This document shows positions 22,487 through 29,701 of a DNA stretch of 64,000 nt, in pieces. The notes beneath the pieces were generated by a model that saw only the letters and a program-made list of their open reading frames with translations, did not search any database and was not told where the DNA came from. Source of the DNA: Pseudomonas asiatica (GTDB taxonomy: Bacteria; Pseudomonadota; Gammaproteobacteria; Pseudomonadales; Pseudomonadaceae); NCBI RefSeq assembly GCF_040214835.1, contig NZ_CP157874.1, positions 3,538,001-3,602,000 on the forward strand. The letters are read 5' to 3'. Positions within the stretch are counted from its first letter, which is position 1; each line of letters starts with the position of its first letter. The position numbers and the translations under genes were made by a program.

Positions 22487-23308
22487 TCAGATATCCCGGG
22501 CGTACGCCACCGCCGCCTCCACCTGCGCCAAGGTGGGTCGCACCCCGGTGTACAGCACGAACTGCTCCAGCGCCTGCAGCGCAATCACCTCCAGCCCGGT
22601 GATCACCGGCTTGCCCAACGCCCGCGCCCGTCGGATCAACGGTGTGCTCTCCGGCATCGCCACCACGTCGAACACCCGCGCCGCCGCGGCGATGGCGTTC
22701 TCGGAAAACGCCAGCTCCTCGGCCTCGGGCCCGCCCGCCATGCCGATCGGCGTCACGTTCACCAGCATGGGTGGGCACAGGTCGCCCAGCTCCGCCACCC
22801 AGCGATAACCACACACATCCGCCAGCTGCCGCCCCGCCTGCTCGTTGCGCGCAACGATGATGCCTTCGGCGAACCCGGCATCGCGCAAGGCACTGGCTAC
22901 CGCCTTGGCCATGCCGCCACTGCCGCGCAGGGCAAACGCCGTGGTCGGGTCGACCTGGTGTTGCTCCAGCAACTGGCGCACGGCCAGGTAATCGGTGTTG
23001 TAAGCCTTCAGGTGACCATTGCTATTGACCAGGGTATTGACCGACTCGATGGCCGCCGCCGATGGGTCGATCTCGTCGACCAGGGCCATGCAGGCCTCCT
23101 TGTACGGCATCGATACCCCGCAACCGCGGATACCCAAGGCACGTATGCCCGCCACCGCCGCCGGCAGGTCATCGGTGCGCATGGCCTTGTAGTAGAAGTC
23201 CAGGCCCAGCTGCTGGTACAGGTGGTTGTGGAACCGTACCCCGAAGGTGCCGGGGCGGCCCGCCAGGGAGATGCACAGCACGGTGTCTCTGCTGGGAGTT
23301 GTCGACAT
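22487..23308 (-). CDS. Shikimate/quinate dehydrogenase-like protein (AroE family)
   Basis: A 273-residue AroE-family NAD(P)-dependent dehydrogenase. The substrate-binding half has the catalytic Lys in VSMPYKEACM (about 65) and Asp in AYNTDYLAV (about 105). The nucleotide-binding half has a glycine loop written GSGGMAKAVASAL. The start of the protein (ISLAGRPGTFGVRFHNHLYQQLGLDFYYKAM) differs from housekeeping AroE, so this is a paralog, perhaps for quinate or a related hydroxy-acid. I chose the ATG at 23308 because AAAGGAG lies 8 bases upstream. It is monocistronic. Confidence 0.85.
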   Translation of the reverse strand: MSTTPSRDTVLCISLAGRPGTFGVRFHNHLYQQLGLDFYYKAMRTDDLPAAVAGIRALGIRGCGVSMPYKEACMALVDEIDPSAAAIESVNTLVNSNGHLKAYNTDYLAVRQLLEQHQVDPTTAFALRGSGGMAKAVASALRDAGFAEGIIVARNEQAGRQLADVCGYRWVAELGDLCPPMLVNVTPIGMAGGPEAEELAFSENAIAAAARVFDVVAMPESTPLIRRARALGKPVITGLEVIALQALEQFVLYTGVRPTLAQVEAAVAYARDI

Positions 23309-23470
23309 AACCTGCTCCTTTGTCATAACTGAAACGTTTGTTCAGCGTAACAGACGTAACCGCTGGTCGTCGCTTACACAACCTTTACCGTTCCCCCGTG
23401 CTCAGCTGACGAAAAGTGGAGTCATAGTAATAGGACCCCACACTTGGGGTGTCCTTGCGAGGGTTTCTTC

Positions 23471-23815
23471 ATGAACCGTCACATTCCCGGAATCGCCCTG
23501 CTGGTCGGCGCCCTGGCCATCAGCGCGCCCGCTGTCGCCCACGGCGGCCATGGCCATGGCGGTTGGTATGGCCCCGGCCCGCTGCTGGGTGCGGCCGTGG
23601 TTGGCGCCGTGGTCGGGGCGACGGTTTATGGCGGGCGTGACCGTACCGTGTACGTCGAGCGCCAACCGGTCTACTACGGGCCGCCACCGGTGTACGTGCA
23701 ACCACCGCCACCGCCGGTGTACTACCAGCCGTACTACGTGCCAGCACCACCGCCCCCGGGCTACCGCACCTACTACGGCCCGCCACCGGTGTATTACGGC
23801 CCGCCGCGGTGGTAA
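23471..23815 (+). CDS. Exported Gly/Tyr/Pro-rich small protein
   Basis: The 114-residue protein has a signal peptide (MNRHIPGIALLVGALAISAP, cut near AVA-HGG). A His/Gly run and a glycine-rich hydrophobic stretch (LLGAAVVGAVVGATVYG) follow, and then a C-terminal half built of YYGPPPVYV-like repeats. It is probably periplasmic or outer-membrane-associated. Such low-complexity proteins occur widely in pseudomonads without a known role. Confidence 0.7.
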   Translation: MNRHIPGIALLVGALAISAPAVAHGGHGHGGWYGPGPLLGAAVVGAVVGATVYGGRDRTVYVERQPVYYGPPPVYVQPPPPPVYYQPYYVPAPPPPGYRTYYGPPPVYYGPPRW

Positions 23816-23909
23816 ATGTTGATAGAACCAATGACCACTATCGAGGAAGTTAATTTCAAACCGCCCCGGCTGCTGCGTAAGGTAGGGCCATGTTTTACAG
23901 GAGGTCCAC

Positions 23910-24092
23910 ATGGCCACTATCCAGATCATGTCCGTCGTCGGCAGTGCCGTCCCCGCTTCGCTGCGTCAGCAGGGCCTGCTGGCATGCTGGTACCTGGTAC
24001 GCAACGGCGAAGCCGTAAGCGGCCCGATGCCGACCCTCGCCTCGGCCCAGGCCCTGGTCGAACAGTTGCAACCAGGCACCCTGGTCGCCTGA
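23910..24092 (+). CDS. Small hypothetical protein, 60 aa
   Basis: A 60-residue protein with an excellent AGGAGG site before the ATG at 23910. The pattern WYLVRNGEAVSGPMPTLASAQAL resembles small DUF-type beta-hairpin proteins of pseudomonads, but I cannot name a family. It is followed 38 bases later by a strong terminator, which supports it as a real one-gene unit. Confidence 0.6.
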   Translation: MATIQIMSVVGSAVPASLRQQGLLACWYLVRNGEAVSGPMPTLASAQALVEQLQPGTLVA

Positions 24093-24130
24093 CCCGTATT
24101 TGTTGTGCGTTGCTCCCTACGCCCTTCTGG

Positions 24131-24157
24131 CCCGCCTACCTGGCGGGTCTTTTTTTG
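24131..24157 (+). terminator. Rho-independent terminator
   Basis: CCCGCC/GGCGGG stem with a 5-base loop, followed by TCTTTTTTTG. It also marks the left border of the lysis island. Confidence 0.9.
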
Positions 24158-24165
24158 CCTGGGCG

Positions 24166-24651
24166 TTACGCCTGAACCTCCCCGCTGCAGGCTATGAACA
24201 TTGCCAACAACGCGGCCAACTGGTGCTCGCGCTGACCGTAGCCCGCGCCAGGCAGGCTGGCCCAGATCGGCGCGGCCTTGGCGATCGCCTGGGCAATGCG
24301 GCCGGCCTTGATCATTGCCATTGCGCCACACTCGCTCAGCAACTTGATGGCCGCCAGGTCCTGGGCCTCAGGGGTAAAGCGGCCATTGAAGCCATAAGTG
24401 CTCACGATGGCATCCCAGGTACCGGCCAGAATCTGGTACCGCCCTGCCGCAGAGCTGTGGATGCCGTAGCTGGGCAACCACACCTTCTGCCTCGGGTGCC
24501 CGCTGTAGTCATTGAACAGTTGGCCGCCGACCAGGACGTTGTAGCCATCGTCACTGGCAGCGATGGTCGAGGTACCCTCGGACCAGGCCAGCATGTCCAG
24601 GAATGCGAGCACGTTCGCGCCGCCGGCAGCGGCAGAATCCAATCGAGCCAT
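24166..24651 (-). CDS. Phage-type endolysin, glycoside hydrolase family 104-like
   Basis: A 161-residue muramidase/transglycosylase-like endolysin. The catalytic Glu is probably Glu25 in LDMLAWSEGT, and the GH104-type segment SSAAGRYQIL lies near residues 68-77. It has no signal peptide or SAR segment, so it needs a membrane-hole-forming partner, here the gene 65 bases upstream. A GGAGA site precedes the ATG at 24651. It would degrade peptidoglycan and burst the cell on induction. No tail or capsid genes are nearby, unlike in pyocin or prophage clusters. Confidence 0.88.
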   Translation of the reverse strand: MARLDSAAAGGANVLAFLDMLAWSEGTSTIAASDDGYNVLVGGQLFNDYSGHPRQKVWLPSYGIHSSAAGRYQILAGTWDAIVSTYGFNGRFTPEAQDLAAIKLLSECGAMAMIKAGRIAQAIAKAAPIWASLPGAGYGQREHQLAALLAMFIACSGEVQA

Positions 24652-24716
24652 GTTGTCTCCATACAGAAAAGGGCCCATACGCATGGGCATGAACAGAATT
24701 TGTCTTGCGGGCCGCC

Positions 24717-25082
24717 TCACTCACCCTGCTTCCCGCGCAGGCGGGCGATCCCCTCGCCCTGGACGGTGACCTGCCGGGGAGGATGGCCGCCCCGACTGGT
24801 CAGCGCTTCGATCTTGCCTTCCAGGCGCCCTACGGTGATCACCAGTTCATTGCGTTCCTTTGCAAACTGATCGGCCCTGGCCTGCGCTTCCCTTCGGGCG
24901 TCACGCTCGATATCGAGCAACTCGTTCAGGCGCCGGACCACGCCAATATCAGCGTTGTCCATGGCACGGTCAGCTGCATCCCTGGACAGCCACTTGCGCA
25001 GCCAGAGGAATGCACCCAGCAACACGGTGCCTGTTCCGCCCAGCCAGGTGATGGTGCCTGGGCCGAGGTCAGTCGGGTCCAT
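24717..25082 (-). CDS. Holin-like lysis protein (one membrane segment plus coiled coil)
   Basis: The 121-residue protein has one hydrophobic helix (about residues 10-27, ITWLGGTGTVLLGAFLWL) followed by a positive patch (RKW) and a long charged coiled coil (about 42-95). This shape and its place before an endolysin fit a small holin or another lysis accessory protein; the exact class is inferred. GAGG lies 6 bases before the ATG. It is the first gene of the leftward lysis unit, controlled by the operator promoter at 25158-25186. Confidence 0.65.
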   Translation of the reverse strand: MDPTDLGPGTITWLGGTGTVLLGAFLWLRKWLSRDAADRAMDNADIGVVRRLNELLDIERDARREAQARADQFAKERNELVITVGRLEGKIEALTSRGGHPPRQVTVQGEGIARLRGKQGE

Positions 25083-25157
25083 GAAAACCTCATAACGGAT
25101 GGTGATGTCGTAAGCCTGGAGAACAGCTTCTCGGTGGCTTTCCTTGCTTGCACATTT

Positions 25158-25186
25158 AATTTAGCCTACAGCTAATATCATGACAA
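25158..25186 (-). promoter_or_regulatory. Leftward promoter of the lysis genes
   Basis: On the minus strand TTGTCA (25186-25181) and TAAATT (25163-25158) are spaced by 17 bases. The operator at 25160-25176 covers the -10 and part of the spacer, so a bound repressor would block the polymerase. The leader to the holin-like start is about 70 bases. Confidence 0.65.
25160..25176. promoter_or_regulatory. Operator TTTAGC-N5-GCTAA(T)
   Basis: An inverted repeat (core TTAGC-CTACA-GCTAA, 25161-25175), one of at least five sites of the same form in this island. It overlaps the -10 of the lysis promoter. Confidence 0.7.
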
Positions 25187-25192
25187 GAGAAA

Positions 25193-25225
25193 TTTAGCCT
25201 TGAGCATATTTAGCAGCAAGCTAAA
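25193..25225. promoter_or_regulatory. Operators next to the repressor gene (one perfect, one partial)
   Basis: TTTAGC-AGCAA-GCTAAA at 25209-25225 is a perfect 17-base dyad. A partial site (TTTAGC-CTTGA-GCATAT) begins at 25193. They lie 20 bases ahead of the repressor start, consistent with autoregulation. A weak rightward promoter (TTGAGC at 25200, TAAACA at 25222, 16 apart) overlaps the perfect site. Confidence 0.7.
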
Positions 25226-25244
25226 CACTGGCATGCTTCGCCCC

Positions 25245-26069
25245 ATGGACATCTACGAAATTCGCAAGCACAACCTGATCAAGCTGATCGGCAGCCAGAG
25301 GAAGGGATCCTGCGCAGAGCGCTGGGGGATGGCGCCTGCGCACCTGAGCCAGATCCTCTCGGACAAGACAGCGAAGAACCTGGGCGATGACGTGGCCCGC
25401 AGGATCGAGGGCATCGAAGGCTTGCCGCGGGGGTGGTTCGACGCGATGGCAGCGGGCGACCAGGCGCAGTCGCCGGTCGAGGCTGGCGACAGCAAGCTTT
25501 CCGCGGCCGACCTGGTCAAGCAGATGCTTGCCAGAAGCGGCAGGGGCATCCCCGAAGAAACCCGGCAAAGGCTGCTGGCCGCCGCCGAGGAGCCGGCAGA
25601 CTCGACGCTGGTGGCGGCTGAACTTGTTCGGCCAGGCCTGGTGGGCGACGAAGTGTGGATTGCCCACTACGACGTCCGTGCGGCCATGGGCGGCGGGCAG
25701 ATCCCCCACGACTACCCCGAGATGTTCAAGGATGTTCGCGTCAGCCCAAGCCACCTGCGCGAGCTGGGCGTGGAGTTCAGCGAGCACCACCACCTGAAGA
25801 TGGTGACCGGCTGGGGGCAGTCGATGGAACCGACCATCAAGCACCGCGACCCGCTGATCGTGGATGTCAGCATTCGCGAGTTCGTCGGCGATGGAATCTA
25901 CTTCTTCTCCTGGGGCGACCACATCTACATCAAGCGGCTGCAGATTGCCGACGAAGACCATTTCGAGATGATTTCCGACAACTCGCGGCACAAGGACCGC
26001 ATGATTCGCCGGGAAGAGACCTACATCCAGGCCAGGGTGCTGCTGGTTTGGAATGCACACCTTGTGTAA
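25245..26069 (+). CDS. HTH/S24-type phage-like repressor
   Basis: A 274-residue repressor. The N-terminal helix-turn-helix lies near residues 22-45 (CAERWGMAPAHLSQILSD). The C-terminal S24 (LexA/CI-like) peptidase domain has Ser193 in TGWGQSMEPTI and Lys230 in IYIKRLQ, the catalytic dyad. It probably binds the TTTAGC-N5-GCTAAA sites. An Ala-Gly bond occurs at 80-81, far from the usual ~35-45 residues before Ser, where AAMGGG (146-151) lies instead; so self-cleavage is plausible but unproved. ATG 25245 is chosen before the conserved part; ATG 25233 and TTG 25200 are alternatives. No clear ribosome site is seen. Confidence 0.85.
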   Translation: MDIYEIRKHNLIKLIGSQRKGSCAERWGMAPAHLSQILSDKTAKNLGDDVARRIEGIEGLPRGWFDAMAAGDQAQSPVEAGDSKLSAADLVKQMLARSGRGIPEETRQRLLAAAEEPADSTLVAAELVRPGLVGDEVWIAHYDVRAAMGGGQIPHDYPEMFKDVRVSPSHLRELGVEFSEHHHLKMVTGWGQSMEPTIKHRDPLIVDVSIREFVGDGIYFFSWGDHIYIKRLQIADEDHFEMISDNSRHKDRMIRREETYIQARVLLVWNAHLV

Positions 26070-26115
26070 AGCGAAGCCCACCACCCCGGTGTAATGCTGT
26101 CCATTCGCGCAACTG

Positions 26116-26330
26116 GGGCCGCCTTGCGGCCCTTCGCGGGCAAGCCCGCTCCCACAGCCAAGCGGTACGCGTACCCTGTGGGAGCGGCTTTAGCCGCGAA
26201 GAATCCAACGCGGTGCATGGCACCGGCTGCGCCGGTGTTCGCGGCTAAAGCCGCTCCCACAAAGTCCCTGCTAATTTAATGAGTTATGCGCAGTTCTATG
26301 GGAGCGGGCTTGCCCGCGAAGGGCTGCAAG
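26116..26330. repeat. Cluster of REP elements
   Basis: Four REP-type segments alternate in orientation (cgcgggcaagcccgctcccaca and gtgggagcggctttagccgcg forms). They fill most of the 26070-26400 gap; nothing else is seen there. Confidence 0.8.
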
Positions 26331-26400
26331 GCAGCCCCAATCGATGTCACATCAGTCTTGAGTGAACAGCATTACGCAACCCGCAGGCTCTTTCTGACCT

Positions 26401-26724
26401 TCAGAAAGGTGCCGCCTCCTCGACCTGCTGCTCGCTGTCCTGCTCGACGATAAAGTCATCGCGCTCCTCCACGCTGCCGCGCTCCCAGCGCACCGTCACG
26501 CTCTCGTCGTCGTTGAAGGTCAGTTCCAGTTCGGGCGTCTCGGCCAGCAGGCCCATCACCTCCTCCCACTCGGCATCACCGTCGGTATCCAGGCGATGCA
26601 CCGTCACCCAGCGCTGCGTCTGCGCGAGCGGGTGGTTGATCATCGCTGATACCCGCAAGCTCAGCCGCTCTATTCCGGTCATTTCCTGGCGCTGATGGGG
26701 CGTCGACTTCAAGGGCTTAGACAT
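26401..26724 (-). CDS. DUF1654 family protein
   Basis: The 107-residue protein matches the Pseudomonas DUF1654 family: a helical start (MTGIERLSLRVSAMINHPLAQTQRWVTVHRL), a WEEVMGLLAE segment, a strand pair with DDESVTVRWE, and an acidic tail. Members are often found near pyocins and prophages; no activity is known. AGGA lies 8 bases before the ATG at 26724. A textbook LexA box sits 17 bases upstream, so it should be induced by DNA damage. It points away from the lyase gene and shares its control region. Confidence 0.8.
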   Translation of the reverse strand: MSKPLKSTPHQRQEMTGIERLSLRVSAMINHPLAQTQRWVTVHRLDTDGDAEWEEVMGLLAETPELELTFNDDESVTVRWERGSVEERDDFIVEQDSEQQVEEAAPF

Positions 26725-26740
26725 ATTCTTATCCTGACAG

Positions 26741-26756
26741 CTGTATATTCGTACAG
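26741..26756 (-). promoter_or_regulatory. LexA (SOS) box
   Basis: CTGTATATTCGTACAG fits the CTGT-N8-ACAG consensus exactly. It overlaps a TATACA -10-like hexamer read leftward, just ahead of the DUF1654 gene. Confidence 0.8.
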
Positions 26757-26852
26757 TATTCAAGGAAAGCTTATCTCACCGCCAAATCAAGCGTAAAGCC
26801 CCCGATGTGGAAAATTTTCGCCAACAGGTAATTTGTCGCCCGGCGAAATTAT

Positions 26853-26896
26853 TTTAGCCATGAGCTATTGACGATGATTTAGCGTAAGGCTAAATT
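26853..26896 (+). promoter_or_regulatory. Operator-covered promoter of the polysaccharide lyase gene
   Basis: TTGACG (26868-26873) and TAAATT (26891-26896) are spaced by 17 bases. A perfect operator TTTAGC-GTAAG-GCTAAA (26878-26894) lies over the spacer and -10, and a second site TTTAGC-CATGA-GCTATT (26853-26869) touches the -35. The placement copies that of the lysis promoter 1.7 kb away, including the same TAAATT -10. Confidence 0.75.
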
Positions 26897-26962
26897 TCAT
26901 TCCAGCAGCCGCCACCGTGCTGCTGCGGCACCCACCGTCATTTTCATTCAGGAGTTCTCCCC

Positions 26963-27637
26963 ATGAGCGTAGACATCCGCAACCTTACCCTCGCCGTTCC
27001 GGTAGCTGAATCGTCGATCAGCACCGTAGCGGTCGAACTCACCGGCAGCGAAGCGATTGCCCTGTACCCGAACTACGTGACAGTGCTCAGCGATGGTTCG
27101 GTCCAGTTGTCTGCCCCCACCAAAGGCGCTTCGAGCAAAAGCACCCGCAGGACCCGCTGCGAGTGGTCGGAGCCGAAATACTGGACCTTGGGCGGTGCCC
27201 CAAATCACTGGAATCGCCAGGAAATGACGCTGACCAAGGTCAACTGGGCGCAGAAGGTGGTAATCGCGCAGATGCACGTCTACGGGGACGACAGCCCGCC
27301 CGTGAAGGTGTTCTGGAAAAAGGGCGACATCACCCTGGGTTTTCGGCGGACCTACAACCAGACTGACCCGATCAACTCGACGGTGCTCAGGGGGGTACCG
27401 CTGGGGGCAAAGTTCGAGGTGAGCATCCATGCCACCGCAGCAGGCGTGGTCAACGTTACGGCCAAGTGCAATGGCGTGAGCGGTACGTCCGGCGATCTGC
27501 AGTTCGACAGCACCTGGGCTACACAGCTATTCGAGTTCCACGGCGGGGTCTACAACCAGGTGGACTACACCGATACCACGCCCGCCGATGACGGCTCGAT
27601 CTGCATCATCAGCGACCTCTCGCTGATCCATGCCTGA
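26963..27637 (+). CDS. Polysaccharide lyase family 7 (alginate-lyase-like) protein without signal peptide
   Basis: A 224-residue single-domain protein with PL7-like motifs: TRRTRCEW (61-68, a variant of the R-T-E-L motif), Gln103-Met-His105 (QMH) and FEFHGGVYNQ (190-199, matching the Y-x-K-x-G-x-Y-x-Q strand with Tyr197 and Gln199). These would form the beta-jelly-roll cleft that cleaves uronate-rich chains by beta-elimination; the usual Lys of motif three is His193. No signal peptide is visible. An AGGAG site precedes the ATG. Its operator-covered promoter ties it to the lysis genes. Confidence 0.78.
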   Translation: MSVDIRNLTLAVPVAESSISTVAVELTGSEAIALYPNYVTVLSDGSVQLSAPTKGASSKSTRRTRCEWSEPKYWTLGGAPNHWNRQEMTLTKVNWAQKVVIAQMHVYGDDSPPVKVFWKKGDITLGFRRTYNQTDPINSTVLRGVPLGAKFEVSIHATAAGVVNVTAKCNGVSGTSGDLQFDSTWATQLFEFHGGVYNQVDYTDTTPADDGSICIISDLSLIHA

Positions 27638-27659
27638 ACCCAGGCCGCCGGCAAGACTT

Positions 27660-27702
27660 CCCGATGCCCCTGCCCCCGACGCAGGTTGCATCGGGATCGC
27701 CT
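27660..27702 (+). terminator. Possible terminator after the lyase gene
   Basis: A nested hairpin: outer stem CCCGATGC/GCATCGGG (27660-27667 with 27688-27695) and inner stem CCTGC/GCAGG, followed by ATCGCCTTT. Confidence 0.55.
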
Positions 27703-27809
27703 TTGGCTGAACTCCAGGTGGGCCGCTCATGGCTGCCGCTCAAACTTCCTGTTTCCCAGATGAACTAAGCTAATCGGATGTCTTTTTTCCAGATCAGGGT
27801 TAGGCCCCC

Positions 27810-28779
27810 ATGAGACTGTTCGATTTCATTGATGGCAGTATGGAACCCATTCTCCAGGCTTGGGAAAATTACGCCCGCTCGGTTGAAACAGAGCTGCCGA
27901 AGCAGGACTCCATCGGCTTGCGCAATCATGCCGAGAAGATGCTCCGCACCGTGGCCGCAGATATGAGAACGCCCCAGAGCAGGCAACAACAGTCCGAGAA
28001 AGCACAAGGGAGAGGCCCCAGGAGTTCCAGCGAAACCGCAGCGCAGACCCACGCGGTTGCTCGCTTGATAGCTGGGTTCTCGATGGACCAGATGGTGTCC
28101 GAATACCGGGCATTGCGCGCAAGCGTTCTGTCACTCTGGCTTACCCAGGAGTCGTTCGCAGACGCGCATCATGTTAAGGACATGATCCGGTTCAATGAAG
28201 CGATTGACCAGGCGCTCGCAGAGTCGATCGCGGCCTACGGAACGGCAGTCGAGGCGACCCGGAAAATGGTGCTCGCCGTGCTCGGTCATGATTTGCGTTC
28301 GCCCTTGGGCGCGATAGCGGAAAATGGATCTGAACTCTATCTGCCAGGCTGTCATTGACGAACTGCGCACGGCATTCCCGCACGCGCGGATCATCCTGGA
28401 TGAGCAGGCGCACATCACCGGGCAATTCGACCCTGACCGCATCTCTCAGGTTTTCTCCAACCTGATAGGCAATGCCCTGCGCCATGGCGATGCGACGGCC
28501 CCGATCAAGGTCACGGAGGCCAGGGTGGATGGTGTTCCACGGGGCAGCGTCCAGAATTCCGGAGAGCCTATTCCACCCGAGGTGATGCCCTACATCTTCA
28601 AGCCGGAAGGGCGATACTCGAGCTACTCATCCGGAGAGCGGGGCTCCGCAGCGGGGCTCGGCCTCGGCCTGTTCATCGCATCGGAGATCGTGGCGAACCA
28701 CGGTGGCAGAATTGAGGTGGAGTCGACCGAAGAGGAAGGGACGACCTTCGAGGTTGTTCTGCTGTCTTCGGCAGAGTGA
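27810..28779 (+). pseudogene. Broken sensor histidine kinase (RsbRD-type N-terminus)
   Basis: The first part (27810-28358) encodes an RsbRD-like N-terminal region and a HisKA H-box (LAVLGHDLRSPLGAI). It then shifts frame and ends. The second part (from about 28324) continues in another frame at MDLNSICQAVIDELR, a point normally some 50 residues after the H-box, and carries an intact HATPase (NLIGNALRHG, GLGLGLFIASEI) to 28779. So a deletion of the dimerisation helices, plus a frame change, has joined two kinase parts. It lies in the accessory island between the lyase and GrpB genes. Confidence 0.8.
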
Positions 28780-28895
28780 TGATGGGTACAGGACAGGTGA
28801 CTTTCAAGCAGGTCCAAGTCAGAAAGAAGTGACCGCTCAAAGAACCAATAACAAAGGTTTTGATCAAGGAAAATGCGCCGGAGGGTTAGCATCTG

Positions 28896-29180
28896 CTTTG
28901 GGTCGAAAGAGGTCTGCCGATTACGGCCGCTTTCGACCCTTGGCTGTCATTTTGCCCAACAGCAATCATTGTGGGAGCGGGTTTACCCGCGAACACCGGC
29001 ACCGCCGGTGCCATCCACCGCGGCGCCTGCTTCGCGGGTAAACCCGCTCCCACAGAGTACGCGTCGCGCTTACGAAACCAGTTATCTTTTAGCGTCCGCT
29101 TTGGGTCGATAGCGGTCATTCACGACCCGGCAGCTTTCGACCCAAAGCAGACACCTGATGCCAAGGCCGCTTCGCGACCC
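28896..29180. repeat. REP pair flanked by 'ctttgggtcgaaag' repeats
   Basis: This gap holds a REP pair at 28970-29056 flanked on both sides by copies of a CTTTGGGTCGA(A/T)AG motif, some inverted (for example 29099 and 29135-29148, which form a dyad). Another copy lies near 29830. No gene is seen in 28780-29185. Confidence 0.7.
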
Positions 29181-29185
29181 ATCGG

Positions 29186-29701
29186 TCATTCAGGAATTGA
29201 TATACCGGCATGAAATAGTGCCGCAATAATAAACGGAGACTTTTTCTCCAGGTATTCAGCCATCCCACCCGTATTGCTCGCCTCCAATTGTAGCTTCAGC
29301 GCTTCATACTGCTGGCGGATCAAGGCATCACGCCTAAGCAAATCTCTGAACCCCAGCATCTGGGTGATCGTAAGGTGGCCACGGGTACAAGCGTGGAGCT
29401 TGTGCGTGCGAATTCCATCCACATTACGCCGGTAGAAATGATGCCCCTCCGATAGATCACTTCCTCGTACATATCCCAAACCCATCAAAATCTCGTCCCG
29501 CTGCGAGGCATTGCTATGATCGCGAACTTCGATGAGCACATCGATCTCGGGCTTCGCCGCGAGCCCCTGAACAGAGGTACTACCAACATGGTGTATGGCA
29601 ATCAGTTCATCGCCAAAGGCCGAAGCGATGATTGGCTTGTCTGCCAGAAAGCGAGCGGGCCACATGGGGTTGTAGGGAGTGATCTTGCTGGTCAGTGCCA
29701 T
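29186..29701 (-). CDS. GrpB-family (UPF0157) nucleotidyltransferase-like protein
   Basis: A 171-residue GrpB-family protein with the marker IAIHHVGSTSVQGLAAKPEIDVLIEV (about residues 33-58), which is the nucleotidyltransferase-fold core (GST and D-x-D-like acids), then HLHACTRGH-type positions. Activity is unproved for most members; some act on CoA-related or small substrates. The codon use is less GC-biased than the core genes, in line with acquisition. It sits between island repeats. Confidence 0.85.
   Translation of the reverse strand: MALTSKITPYNPMWPARFLADKPIIASAFGDELIAIHHVGSTSVQGLAAKPEIDVLIEVRDHSNASQRDEILMGLGYVRGSDLSEGHHFYRRNVDGIRTHKLHACTRGHLTITQMLGFRDLLRRDALIRQQYEALKLQLEASNTGGMAEYLEKKSPFIIAALFHAGISIPE

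Noticed and set aside
24166..26069. Remnant of a complete prophage or R/F-type pyocin
   Set aside because: Only the lysis genes and repressor are present; there are no tail, capsid or integrase genes in the window, and the shared operators point to a functioning small unit instead.
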